DNA from: Isohypsibius dastychi
Taxonomy: Eukaryota; Tardigrada; Eutardigrada; Parachela; Isohypsibiidae
Reading direction: 5' to 3'
Assembly: GCA_034696485.1 (NCBI GenBank)
Contig: JAQIWT010000673.1
Location: forward strand, 1 to 16,488
DNA length: 16,488 nucleotides
Shown: positions 1 through 9,169 of the stretch, piece after piece
How the letters are laid out: every line of letters starts with the position of its first letter
How positions within the stretch are numbered: the first letter of the stretch is position 1
Translations under genes and position numbers: made by a program
The notes under the pieces: generated by a model
Database searches by the model: none
Told to the model about the DNA's origin: nothing
Seen by the model: only the letters and a program-made list of their open reading frames with translations

Positions 1-114
1 AAACGCTATTAGTATTATTCCAAAGATTGTGCTGACTCCGACCCCGAGCCCTCCCGTCCATTTCTGGGTTCCCGATTTTGGTTGACGCTCGGCTATGCGT
101 TTAGTTGGGCTTGA

Positions 115-354
115 GAACCAGCGTTGGTCCACGGTCTTGATAACCCTCAAGAGGACGCCTTCTCAATGAGCCCCTTGTACAAAGAGTTATATCCTTCCCT
201 GGGTGGTATTTTAGAGCTTGATTCAGTAGAGGGTATAATATATATCCATGTCGACGATGTCTCCTCGGATCTGTTCCGTTCCGCAAAGGTTCTGAATTAT
301 TTTTTAAAAAGTGTTACCTTTTCAAAAAAAGTAATTATTCATCCCTCGAGGTAG
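115..354 (+). mobile_element. Possible relic of a retroelement reverse transcriptase (very weak)
   Basis: A frame without ATG at its head is open from the TGA at 112-114 to the TAG at 352-354. It contains the short string IIYIHVDDV at about 235-261. The HVDD part resembles the xxDD catalytic box of Ty1/copia-type reverse transcriptases. About 150 bp upstream, in another frame, LGLRTS (about 97-114) loosely recalls the ALYGLKTS box that precedes this region in copia elements. The two pieces lie in different frames and nothing else of a pol gene is visible, so at best this is a frameshifted scrap. No LTR, primer-binding site or polypurine tract was seen. It could equally be chance. Confidence 0.18.
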
Positions 355-842
355 CTATATAACATGTCATGCTGATGTTGTTATACTTAAAATCCCTATC
401 GTCAATGTTCAAAAACCCTCTTTATTTGTATATTTTGGTCTGTTCCCGGTTCTCCATGCCCCATTACAAGGACGAACTCTCAATTGATCGGTTAGAATAC
501 GATTGGTTAACTAAGAATGAGTGACGTAACATAAATGAGTTCAATATATAATATTTCGACTCACTCTCACAAGTGCGAGTTATTTATGATTTCAATTCCT
601 TGTTTAAAAAATTTGAAATCGCAACGGAATAAGAGTCTAAGAATAGATATCTGCATTTCTAAAACCCTTCTCATCATCACGTCTTGCACCCCAAAAGCTC
701 CAGAGTGAGGTACGGACGCGAAGAGAGCAGCGCTCAAGGCGAACCGGACGTGAACTTGTTCGGTCGAGTTTTTCCACCGGTTATGAATATCGGTTGCGAA
801 ATAAGAACCAGAGTTAGAGAGTAATTAAACCAGTAGGATAAG
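355..842. other. AT-rich intergenic region upstream of A1
   Basis: No convincing coding frame is seen. The stretch is AT-rich, with TATA-like runs near 545-553 (atatataata). An imperfect inverted pair sits around 518-583 (aatgagtgacg against actcactctcac and gtgcgagt), with a CRE-like TGACGTAA at about 522-529. These could be promoter elements of the plus-strand gene starting at 843, but nothing in the sequence proves it. Confidence 0.4.
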
Positions 843-2705
843 ATGGAAGACGGGTGGCCTCTGGTAGAGTTTGAAAATCAGGATGACGACTGGCGGCCTC
901 AAGATGAGACAATTGGGGACAATGAGGCTGACGATGCCGGGTATGATACAAACAAGAAGAAGCGAGCGCGTTTCATCGGAGATAACAATGAGGAACATTA
1001 TGACAGGCTAATGGATATTCTCCACGAACCTGTAGAGATTGACCCGATCTCTATGGCGGATATCGAATCATACACGATCTATCAGGGATATCGTAAACTC
1101 ATTTGTCGGTGTTGTGAGTATGTTTCCGCCGAGTTGAAGATGTTTGAGATCGATTCGATGCTATCGACCTTTAGCACTCTGAGCTTTGGGCATTGTTTCA
1201 ACGGTTTGAGTATGAACTGGAGAACTCTGGATGATGATGCGCTGTATTCAGCGCTTGCTAGTCTAGCTGTCGGCCTTGCTCTGTCAAAGGCAAGAAATCA
1301 GCTTATTGTCGCTGGGCCATGGGGAAATGGTTTTGCTTTCTTAATTGAGATTGTAATGGAGTACCGCGAGATTAGTTTTGCAATAACGGGGTTAGGATAT
1401 GGAATTCTCATGTGGATTCAACCCTCAAAGACGGATACTACGGTGTTTAAACGCGTTTTTATGACGAATAGGTTCCCATCTCAGTCATTGCCCCCACCCT
1501 GTGCAGTACCAAAGGAGCGCATGTCCGTCGTGTCGGATGACCAATGCTGGTTAACCAGACTGAACATGACTCATGTAAGACTCAAGAATAGTTTTCCCGA
1601 TGTGATCCAGCGATTTCGAGGTCAGGGTCGTCCGCTAAACTTTCGAGCATTTCGGTATGTGTGCCATGGCGACCGACCCATGACTCGAGTACGCATGACT
1701 ATGTGCTTGGAGGAGACCAATGAAGGTGAGGATTTTCATAGCTTTGCTCTCCGTGAGATATGGAAAACGGCCTCGCCGGAAAGTTTTTACGGGATACTGA
1801 GCTCCATCAACGTGTCACCAAGTACATTGTGCAAGATTATTAGACTTTACCTGTCGAGACTTTCTCCTGTCAAGCGATGTGAAAAAGAGACTTTCGACCT
1901 GATTGCGGAGTCTTATCGTAGATGTGGTCAAATCCAGTCCCCTTGGGACTCAAGTGGACCTCAATGCAATTTCTCGAAGCAAGACGTTCTTCTTCATGAC
2001 GGTCAAGATTTTGCAGATATCAAAACCCAGTTGATGACATCAGCTTTGTTTCCCGTATTATTCGACGGTATCGAAATACGGACACTGGCTAGAGTCTTAA
2101 TTAAGACATGGATGCGTGGTGAGGACTCTAAGTCGTTTTTTCATGAGTTTCTGAACGCTCTGAATAGATTTGACATTTTCAAGGGTACAGAGCTCGATTA
2201 CGAATGCACTTTCAAAGCCCTTTATGCATCACTCGAATTCGGATACGAACTGATGAGCCCTGAAATCCTCCTTTTGACCTGGGAGGCTATCCATCAGACG
2301 CAATTTCGAACTGCTCGTCGGGGAGTATCCGAGGGCATACAAATACTTTTGCAAAGGGCTCGCTTTCCCCACGAAACCCTGCCCGGGGTCCATCACACTC
2401 AGTCAAATGATGCCGCCAAGCATGCTCTGTTGACGGACTGGGTCGCTCTCATGGATTATGGTTGCTACTTGAGGTCGAAAAGTGTTGGCAATAGCATTTG
2501 GGATTGCATCGATCGTAGTTTGAGTGAGTATTTCGACATTTCGCCCCAGTACCTGGCCAGTGCGCTTTCCTTGGCTACAATGTGCTCCGCCGTTGTCTTC
2601 AAGCAAAAGAGTCGCTCTACATTGAGACTTTTGTCTAAGGACATCCTCATGCGACTCAAAGCATTCCTGCATCCTTGGGCTCGTCAGGCACTCTTGCGTA
2701 CTTAA
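843..2705 (+). CDS. Family A protein A1, unknown helical protein (620 aa)
   Basis: I do not recognise this protein from any named family. The ATG at 843 lies in an AAG-ATGG context. The first 35 residues are strongly acidic (D/E clusters at 12-16 and 26-31), followed by a basic patch KKKRAR at 38-43 that could be a nuclear localisation signal. The rest is mostly predicted-looking amphipathic helix, without signal peptide or clear catalytic motif. Residues 162-192 are fairly hydrophobic but interrupted by charges, so a membrane segment is doubtful. Residues 126-130 (WRTLD) and the helices after them match A3 residues 81-85 (WRSLD). W533 with YLRSK at 542-546 and the signature at 557-609 (KDILMRLKAFL at the end) match A2, A3 and psi-A4. 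The gene ends tail to tail with A2. It is a real gene by length, ATG and paralogy; its function is unknown. Confidence 0.85.
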   Translation: MEDGWPLVEFENQDDDWRPQDETIGDNEADDAGYDTNKKKRARFIGDNNEEHYDRLMDILHEPVEIDPISMADIESYTIYQGYRKLICRCCEYVSAELKMFEIDSMLSTFSTLSFGHCFNGLSMNWRTLDDDALYSALASLAVGLALSKARNQLIVAGPWGNGFAFLIEIVMEYREISFAITGLGYGILMWIQPSKTDTTVFKRVFMTNRFPSQSLPPPCAVPKERMSVVSDDQCWLTRLNMTHVRLKNSFPDVIQRFRGQGRPLNFRAFRYVCHGDRPMTRVRMTMCLEETNEGEDFHSFALREIWKTASPESFYGILSSINVSPSTLCKIIRLYLSRLSPVKRCEKETFDLIAESYRRCGQIQSPWDSSGPQCNFSKQDVLLHDGQDFADIKTQLMTSALFPVLFDGIEIRTLARVLIKTWMRGEDSKSFFHEFLNALNRFDIFKGTELDYECTFKALYASLEFGYELMSPEILLLTWEAIHQTQFRTARRGVSEGIQILLQRARFPHETLPGVHHTQSNDAAKHALLTDWVALMDYGCYLRSKSVGNSIWDCIDRSLSEYFDISPQYLASALSLATMCSAVVFKQKSRSTLRLLSKDILMRLKAFLHPWARQALLRT

Positions 2706-3028
2706 AACGATATTGGGATGCATTGGGAAGGTCATCATGAGCCCTTCTGATAACTAGATTGCAAGATTAGTCAGATTTCAGGTTCTTGCCGTTCTATCAG
2801 GCGAGATCGGCGAAAAAGTTAAATGATGGGAAGACAGGATGTCACTACTCCAGCTCAATTTAGCCACCATATATGAACGATCTCAGTCTTTTAGGCGATG
2901 ATTCATTGTTGAAATTTGTGACATTGTAAAACGATTTCATCTTTTTTGTTCCTTATTGTTTATGCTCTCCCGCGTACATGCGCTGTATTATCGTCATGTC
3001 ATGATCCCTTGTCCTCCAATGTCCATAA
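2706..3028. other. Convergent intergenic spacer between A1 and A2
   Basis: This 323-bp AT-rich spacer lies between the stop codons of two genes that converge on it. It must hold both 3' ends. No AATAAA signal, hairpin terminator or ORF stands out. A T-rich run at about 2940-2960 may belong to a 3' untranslated region. Confidence 0.4.
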
Positions 3029-4675
3029 TCAGAGAGAGTCATCATCATCTAAATCATTGTTAGCAATTTCACACCAAGTTAAATTCAAGTAAATTGGCCC
3101 ACTTGTTCGACGACGATGTGGTGATCCGCCGTATCCATGTGAAAGCCTTCGCATCGACCAATTTCTGGGGGTGAGAAATACCTCGAGTCTCTTCATGATG
3201 TCCTTTGTCAATAAGCTCAAGGGGGATGTGCGGCTCCGTTTAAGATCAATGGCACCACACAAGGTTACCATTAAGAAAGCGAAGGGCATCAGGTTGAGTG
3301 GTATCCCAAGGTACTGGGACAAGACTCTGTCAAAACTTACATCGACCACAAAGGGATCAGCAAGAATTCCGTTATCAATGAGATTTCCCTCAGAGAAATC
3401 CGAAAAGATTCCTTGACTGCTGATATTCCCGAGATGTGCCATCCCACATCCGATCCTAGATCGGAAGGAACATGCATTTTCAAGCGGATGGTACCAATGT
3501 TGGACGAATTTCTCGGACGCGAATGCCAAATCTCGTCGCCTCACAAGCGGGCATACAATAATATCGAAAGAGGATCTTCGCGGAGGGAGATCGCACGCAT
3601 CGGATGCACCTCTCCATGTCAGATAACATGCCTTTTGATACAAGAGAGCGTGGCGAATTTCGGATGCCACCTCGAAGAGCGCCTTGAGAGCCGAGGTCCC
3701 CTTGCTAGGATAGTTTCCAACAGCATGGTCTGGGCTCATGCATAACTCGATGATATTTTCGATGAATTTTCCAAGGGCTTCTCGGTGACTTTGTGTAGCA
3801 CATGCGGCCACTCTAACAACTATCGCGATAGTAGCGTAGATGTCCTGTTCGCTGAAAATGCCCAGCGACTGACAGACAAATTGCATCAATCGCTCACGAG
3901 TCTTTGGATGATAACCTTGACAAAGCAACTCTAGAGCATGTGCCGATGAGAGACATGTCCCGATTGGTTTCACTCGGCACTCGATGATCATATTGATAAG
4001 AGCTAGGTAATGTTCGTCCTCAGAAACCAGTGAAGTTCTTTTGGAGGACCATGTTAAATGATGGAATAGTGCTTCATCAACAGCAGCACCAATTGCATGG
4101 TCCTCGGAGTCTCCGGAATAGCGCTGGCGTGCTATGCCCATCAAAGACCTTGCAAGTCCTGCAATCGTGGCATTCTGTCCGTGAAAGCCCACAAAGACTC
4201 GCACGAGAAAGGTTAGCTCGTGTCTCGAATCCTGTTCTATGAAATCCTTTTCGTCTAGGACGAATTTGATGACTAGATCCTCAAGAGCGGCCAATAGCAA
4301 ATTCTGATCAATCTGGCCGGTCGAGTGTTTCAAATCTACAAAGCGATTGCGACAATTGCGATCGACGATAGATCTCAACACAAAGAAGTCCTCGCTACTG
4401 GGGGCATGGTCAACTAAGTAATCTCGACATCGATCGACAGGGTTGTTGAAGATCTGGTACATGTCAAGTAGATGTTGATCAGGAGCGGCATAAGCTTTCT
4501 TATGACCCCAGGGCAATGGATTTAAGTTGAGATATTCGCCCGGGATGCCTACGTGCGCTTTGAGATATGGCGGGCCATGCCGCACAAGGCCAAGTAATCG
4601 TTGATAGAGTCCGTCAACGTTAGCTATGTGAGTGTCTTCTCGGTTTTGTACGCCATTTTGTTGCTCGTTCCCCAT
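3029..4675 (-). CDS. Family A protein A2, unknown helical protein (548 aa)
   Basis: This is a minus-strand gene. The open frame reaches a TTG at 4681, but the first ATG is at 4675 (MGNEQQNG), which I take as the start. No known domain is recognised. The body is helix-rich: residues 120-165 fit the N-terminal shared region of A1 and A3 (QIDQNLLLAALEDL, compare A3 LDVAQLQNLLEELL). A W followed by SFRSR recurs just before the C-terminal signature at residues 449-501, which ends KDIMKRLEVFL. Compared with its relatives A2 has an extra tail of about 47 residues that ends in the acidic run DLDDDDSL. No signal peptide or transmembrane segment is apparent. It faces A1 tail to tail. The similarity is strong in the signature but thin elsewhere, so A1 and A2 are old or fast-evolving paralogs. 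No function can be assigned. Confidence 0.85.
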   Translation of the reverse strand: MGNEQQNGVQNREDTHIANVDGLYQRLLGLVRHGPPYLKAHVGIPGEYLNLNPLPWGHKKAYAAPDQHLLDMYQIFNNPVDRCRDYLVDHAPSSEDFFVLRSIVDRNCRNRFVDLKHSTGQIDQNLLLAALEDLVIKFVLDEKDFIEQDSRHELTFLVRVFVGFHGQNATIAGLARSLMGIARQRYSGDSEDHAIGAAVDEALFHHLTWSSKRTSLVSEDEHYLALINMIIECRVKPIGTCLSSAHALELLCQGYHPKTRERLMQFVCQSLGIFSEQDIYATIAIVVRVAACATQSHREALGKFIENIIELCMSPDHAVGNYPSKGTSALKALFEVASEIRHALLYQKACYLTWRGASDACDLPPRRSSFDIIVCPLVRRRDLAFASEKFVQHWYHPLENACSFRSRIGCGMAHLGNISSQGIFSDFSEGNLIDNGILADPFVVDVSFDRVLSQYLGIPLNLMPFAFLMVTLCGAIDLKRSRTSPLSLLTKDIMKRLEVFLTPRNWSMRRLSHGYGGSPHRRRTSGPIYLNLTWCEIANNDLDDDDSL

Positions 4676-6470
4676 TTCCAACCTCGCACAAGGCGATCAG
4701 CCCTTTATTCTCACTAATAAACGTAGGGAACCGGCATTGCGGTAATACTCAACTGTGGTTTCGCAGCCCGAAAACAAAGCGCGACCTCTCGAGTGACTTG
4801 GGTTCTCGCTCGCGCTGGATGATTATATGGCATTTGCTTTCCATCAAAGAACTGACAAACCTGTGAGGCGCATACTCCGCAAGAAGATTCCTACCTCGTC
4901 TATGCATTCATGCTCCGTTTTCACATCACGCACTGCGGGATGTAGCGGCGAGACGAACAACGGCGCGGGAAAGGTCCTTATCGTGGTTTTCGTTTGTACG
5001 AGCTGTGAGTGGCATACAAGCAGCTTGTAAAACTTGCATCACAAAGCATATAATTCTAGCGCGAGCATGCAATCGCCGTGCTCGACCCATGAGCAGATCG
5101 AAGAATAAACACGAGCGTTGCGTATGCTCGCCGAATCCTATGCCTATCTCACGCGCAATAAACATACGATTTGTGACGTAAAAATCTCTCTTTCATTTTG
5201 AGGAATACGAACAAGTCTCAACGAGGCGATGGTCGCGTTTTAATCTTATGCATTGATATAATGCTGAAAAACTCGAAGCAAAGTTTCTGTTTCCCATCAT
5301 AAACAAAATTATTTTCCGCAGTTCTTCGCAGCATAGTGACGCCATATTCGACACGATCGTACACAGTCTTAAAAGATGATACGATCGCATCGCATCGAGC
5401 ATCTGTGGCCGCACACTCACAAGATCGAAATAAGAGCGTGAAAATTAATTATCAGCCGCACATTTTATTTATTTATCGCGGTCGTTTTCAACATCATGAT
5501 ATTATAGATTCCAAACAATCAAATTATATACTACACGGAACCTCACGGCCTCGACATAGCTATATAATATATATATATGATAAACTCTCAAATCTTATAT
5601 CATTGTCATGTGAAATAAACTTTCTTTCTTCTCATCAAATATCGTCCCTTCTCGTCACATCCCCTTTTGGATTCTCCTCCCTCAACACATGCACTCAAAT
5701 GAGATGTAATGTCGCATCGCCGCGTCCATCTAATGTACGTCGCAGTCATGTAGTAGCATGTTTTGAATTCACCTGCGGTCACCTTACGTAAATAGATACA
5801 TCTTTGCGCGTGCTTATTATTCTCTGACTTACCGATATTCCTCTTGTAATATCCAAATTCCAAAATTCTTACCCCATCATTACACCGAGGTATGGTGCGG
5901 ATAGGATATGATTATCATATTCCTCTTGTGGTCATCGTGTGTGTGGTATATGTGGATAACATCGCATAGCATAAGGTATCGTAGAGACGATGTGTGATCG
6001 CGCATCATGGAATCCCAACCATGCTAGGAGAGGTAGTTCCCAAAATCTTATCATTGGATTACTAGCACGCATTACTATAAAAGGACGATGAGCATCAACG
6101 CATGTGCCTGATATGTTATAGGAGTGTGGTGGTAGAGCCAACCGAAGGTGGACATATTCAACACACACGACCCCAATTGCCAGTCCATCGCCGCGCGTAT
6201 TGTGTGTCATAGCAACACGCATGATGCGTTGCGAACGAGCGTCTAGTAAGGGAGCCAGCCGTGTGCGTGCGCATCTTGGTCGGAAGGACGATGATTCCTA
6301 TCATTGCGTAGATTCACGCCACCAACCAATCTTGGGTGGTCCTTACCCTTGTCTTTCAATCCATTCACGCATTCCGCATTCATGAACCAATCAACATCCG
6401 TCTTCAAGCACGTATCACAAATCACAATTATCGCTATTATTATATCATCACTATATAATCTTAACCCAAA
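4676..6470. other. Long intergenic region between A2 and the secreted repeat protein
   Basis: There are about 1.8 kb without a convincing gene. The frames present are short, mostly lack an early ATG, and are rich in His, Ser, Tyr and Arg as expected of chance translation. Two ATG-led minus-strand frames, 4926-5165 (79 aa) and 5932-6222 (96 aa), are the best of them but show no domain or paralogy. There is an AT-dinucleotide run at 5561-5578. The upstream 60 bp of the next gene contain TATATAA at about 6452, only about 20 bp before its ATG. Confidence 0.45.
5561..5578. repeat. AT-dinucleotide microsatellite
   Basis: A short run of alternating A and T with one interruption, lying in non-coding DNA. 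It is a low-complexity tract with no evident role. Confidence 0.7.
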
Positions 6471-6992
6471 ATGCAGATCACTACTTTCGTCTCGTGGGTT
6501 CTGGCGGCGCTCGCAATGGTGTTGGTCGTCTATCAGACGTCGGCCAACAGCCAGCAAATTACGCAAGCCAAGGAAGAGTTCGACTCCCGATTAGAGACCG
6601 ACTACATGTATCAACTAACGGCAATTCATCAAAGTCTTCAACGATACCTCCAGAGCCAAGACGAGTCAATCGACAACGATCGCCGCCGTCCCAAGACCCG
6701 CTTTCCAACAAAGAGACCCACCGAGATCAAGACTCGGGCGCCAACACCCGTTAACGCCACTCTATCCCCTTCGAAAGAGGTGAAAACAAAGAAGCCCACA
6801 CGTACACCAACGAAGGCGACGAAGAAGCCCACGCGCACCCCAACCAAGGCGACGAAGAAGCCCACGCGAATCCAAACAAAGGCTCCTACCCGACGCGTGG
6901 CAACCAAGAAGCCCACGCCAGAGAAGCCGACCGCGGCCCCGTCCGAGGATCAGAACGCTACCACCAGTGCCCCGTCAAGCCAGGTTGAGTGA
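6471..6992 (+). CDS. Small secreted or membrane-anchored Thr/Pro/Lys-repeat protein (173 aa)
   Basis: The ATG at 6471 sits in an A-rich context (cccaaaATGC). Residues 5-25 form a hydrophobic segment (FVSWVLAALAMVLVVYQ at 6-22), either a signal peptide with possible cleavage near A25 or an uncleaved N-terminal anchor. Residues 28-65 look like a soluble helical part rich in Q, E and L. From about residue 71 the protein is basic and extended: KTR, KRPT and then three near-identical 11-residue units KKPTRTPTKAT at 107-117, 118-128 and 129-139, followed by more KKPT pieces. Two N-glycosylation sequons (NAT) lie at 95-97 and 162-164, and the many Thr-Pro pairs are likely O-glycosylation sites. Such PT/K stalks are common in extracellular and cell-wall proteins of diatoms and other stramenopiles. 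A cell-surface or matrix role is inferred; no enzyme domain is seen. Confidence 0.75.
   Translation: MQITTFVSWVLAALAMVLVVYQTSANSQQITQAKEEFDSRLETDYMYQLTAIHQSLQRYLQSQDESIDNDRRRPKTRFPTKRPTEIKTRAPTPVNATLSPSKEVKTKKPTRTPTKATKKPTRTPTKATKKPTRIQTKAPTRRVATKKPTPEKPTAAPSEDQNATTSAPSSQVE
6789..6887 (+). repeat. 33-bp tandem repeat coding for KKPTRTPTKAT (3 units)
   Basis: Three 33-bp units lie in frame. The first two encode the same 11 residues with a few synonymous changes; the third drifts to KKPTRIQTKAP. The repeat keeps the reading frame, so copy number can vary without breaking the protein, and length polymorphism between strains is likely. Confidence 0.85.
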
Positions 6993-7201
6993 CAGGGAGC
7001 AAAATATGACAGAGATCCATGAGATGCCATTCTAACTCCCAGACATGTAATACGACCATTCCTTCATTTCATCTAGGCACATGACACAGAGCACAATCAT
7101 GCATATCGCTTAGTATTACTGCTCTGTCCATTAAAGGTGGATGAACTCATGGGAATCGACCTACCCAATTAACTGTTAAAGAGACTCTCAGTACATCTAT
7201 A

Positions 7202-7837
7202 TCAAAACCAAACCACAGTATATGATTTTTCAGACAGGATTACCTTTTGCAAACGAACTCTCTCACTCCACTCTTGAGGCTCTGATCTGATGAGGCTCCG
7301 AGCCAACTTAGTCCCTCGCGAGCACATCATAATCGCCACAGAGTCCTTGATCGATGGATTTGCTATTGGTGCCGAGTAGCAAGTACAATTCATGACAGGA
7401 TGCAGGACAAACGGTTGAACGCTTCAAAATTCAAGAATAACAGTCACGGTGTGATCGCCTTCGAGCAAAGAAGGTCTTCCGCATCCCGCTGGAGGATTCC
7501 AATCCATTATTGGGGGGGATGTGGTCTGTGCGATCAAAAGACCATACGATAAGGTATTTTGGTCAGGTTCTGAACAGACTGGTAGTGGCTGCATAAGCCC
7601 ATTTAGGTACCAGATTAAGGACCATCCAGCGAGAAGCTAAAAGAGATGCTGGTATGGCAACGACCATGTATTTTTCTTTTAAAATACAGTCTGACGGTCA
7701 ATGGCATCGCATCCGTAAAGTACGAGCTTGATTCCCTCCGCAAGGTCCAAAACGACAACAAATGACTTGCACAAGCTATATATGATACCGTCACACCGCG
7801 TAGAGCGAGATCGAACCTGTTTTATCAGCAGCGGCTG
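7202..7837 (-). pseudogene. Possible decayed gene, unidentified (one frame with three stops)
   Basis: One minus-strand frame runs from just after a TGA at 7838-7840 down to the stop at 7202. It is interrupted only by TAA at 7679-7681, TAG at 7637-7639 and TGA at 7424-7426, three stops in about 210 codons where roughly ten would be expected by chance. The translated pieces look protein-like: SFVVVLDLAEGIKLVLYG (about 7765-7712) before the first stop, and LLEGDHTVTVILEF just before the TGA at 7424. The last part (7393-7202) begins with an in-frame ATG. No family is recognised. It could be a pseudogene, exons of a spliced gene (an AAAAG-GTAAT junction-like string lies at about 7240-7249) or a lucky open frame. 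Confidence 0.28.
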
Positions 7838-8393
7838 TCACAACTCGCACATATATAACAATGGATAACGCAAAATTGTTGTATATAGACATTGCGCTCT
7901 AAACTGTTTTACGTTCAGATTCATGCATATGCAGTCATCATCTAAATTATTACAAAAAATTATTGCGCATTATAATATATGACGGTCTGCATCCATATCT
8001 CAAAATAAGTTCAGTCTCAGTTTGAGTTCAAGTTCTTCAGCTCAGTCTCAAATGATGACGATCTACGAGTGGAAATACGGAAGTAAGGAAAGTCAAGACC
8101 AAGTGAACAAGGTAAAATTAATAATTAAATTCAACAAGCACGCATTAATTACCTTTTGTGACGCCGTGGTCGTTGTCGTACGTCAAACCCAATCGATTCC
8201 AGCGCGTTCTGTTTGTTTCCGCTGCGATCGGTCAGACCCTCCTCCCTCTGCGGCCTCCTGCAGGCGGTAGATCGAAAAAAACTCAAACGGATATCTTCTT
8301 CTATACTCTGAGTATCAGGGAGCGAGTGGGATTCACTGAATAATAAGCGTGCAAGGCCTGGGAGCGATTCAGGGCTGACCTCTTGGAAGGGAT

Positions 8394-8926
8394 TCAAACC
8401 GACTGGAAGAGACAAACACAGGGAAGATTGTTACCCGACCCAGGGGACGCGAATACTCTGCCGTCCGATAGTTGTGCGAACCTGTTTGAACGCAGGGAAT
8501 CATTCTTTCCCAGAGAATAAGAGCCAACCCACGATTCCACTGAGTTGATGGGTTGCCGAGTTGGGTTCATTATCCTATTGAGTGAGGTGAACGCAAAATA
8601 GTAATCAGGAAGCACCAATCACGAGCATGATTATGAGAGTAAATCATTCTTTGAAGCAGTATGCAACGCTCGTCCTAGTGAATCACGGTGAGGCTTGCGA
8701 TGTTTTAAAGCTACTACACGCTGCGCTTGAGCCAACCTGAGGATCAGAAGACAGGACTCTACATGATAATTGCCCAAACGCAGCAGAAGGTTTTTCAAAG
8801 ATAGATGGTCTTCGAACGAAAAGAGGTGCTTGCCGACGTTCTTGCGGCATAGTCTTCGATAAAGGAGCAACGACTTTCGACCACACCCAAAGACGGACTG
8901 CAAATATTGATCTATTTGAGGGAGTT
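8394..8926 (-). pseudogene. Possible decayed coding segment, unidentified
   Basis: A minus-strand frame is open from after a TAA near 8927 to 8631, then, after two clustered stops (about 8631 and 8619), again to 8394 in the same frame. The first part contains a leucine-rich helical-looking stretch (HLSLKNLLLRLGNYHVES, about 8797-8744). There is no early ATG. Another frame continues downstream at 8149-8415 with similar protein-like texture, so frameshifts may be present. There is no resemblance that I can defend to family A or B. Confidence 0.18.
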
Positions 8927-9169
8927 AGTTTTGAATCAAGTATGAACACATTTCAACCTTGTGATTGGTTGAGGTGGCACTGAATGAAACCAAGAGCTCA
9001 GGGAATTGTTTCGCTAGACCCTAAAGCCAAATTTGAAAGTCATGAGCAAGGACATTTTCTATTGGGTTCGAGTCACAACGTGAAAGTTGTTCGAAATATT
9101 TCCAAACTCTCCTAGTGGAAGTCCCTGTACTATCTCATACAAGTCGACCGATAGAGCTATTAAGAAAGA

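Larger units (their letters stand above)
6993..9169. other. Gene-poor 2.2-kb region with decayed coding traces on the minus strand
   Basis: No intact gene is recognised. Two minus-strand frames (7202-7837 and 8394-8926, listed separately) stay open unusually long, each with only a few stops, and may be gene relics or unrecognised exons. AT-rich DNA at about 7850-7990 separates them. The last 220 bp before 9170 must hold the promoter of A3, but no clear element is visible there. Confidence 0.4.

Noticed and set aside
4676-4681. TTG start for A2 six bases upstream of the ATG
   Set aside because: In a eukaryote the ATG at 4675 is far more likely; the TTG adds only two residues.
4926-5165. ATG-led minus-strand frame of 79 codons
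   Set aside because: It has no recognisable domain, is surrounded by non-coding DNA, and is short enough to arise by chance.
5336-5791. Open frame of 151 codons on the plus strand
   Set aside because: It opens at GTG with no early ATG, the translation is rich in Ser, His, Tyr and Ile as in AT-rich junk DNA, crosses the AT microsatellite, and has no domain or paralog.
5932-6222. ATG-led minus-strand frame of 96 codons, divergent from the secreted repeat protein
   Set aside because: Its composition (many His, Arg, Cys and Met) looks like chance translation; no homolog or regulatory context supports it.
6638-6916. Minus-strand frame of 92 codons opposite the Thr-Pro-Lys protein
   Set aside because: A shadow of the 33-bp in-frame repeats; its Val/Gly/Phe-rich repeats are just the reverse complement of the KKPT coding units.
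8200-9100. tRNA-like strings such as ggttcgagtc near 9065
   Set aside because: No matching acceptor, anticodon or D arms at the right distances could be found.
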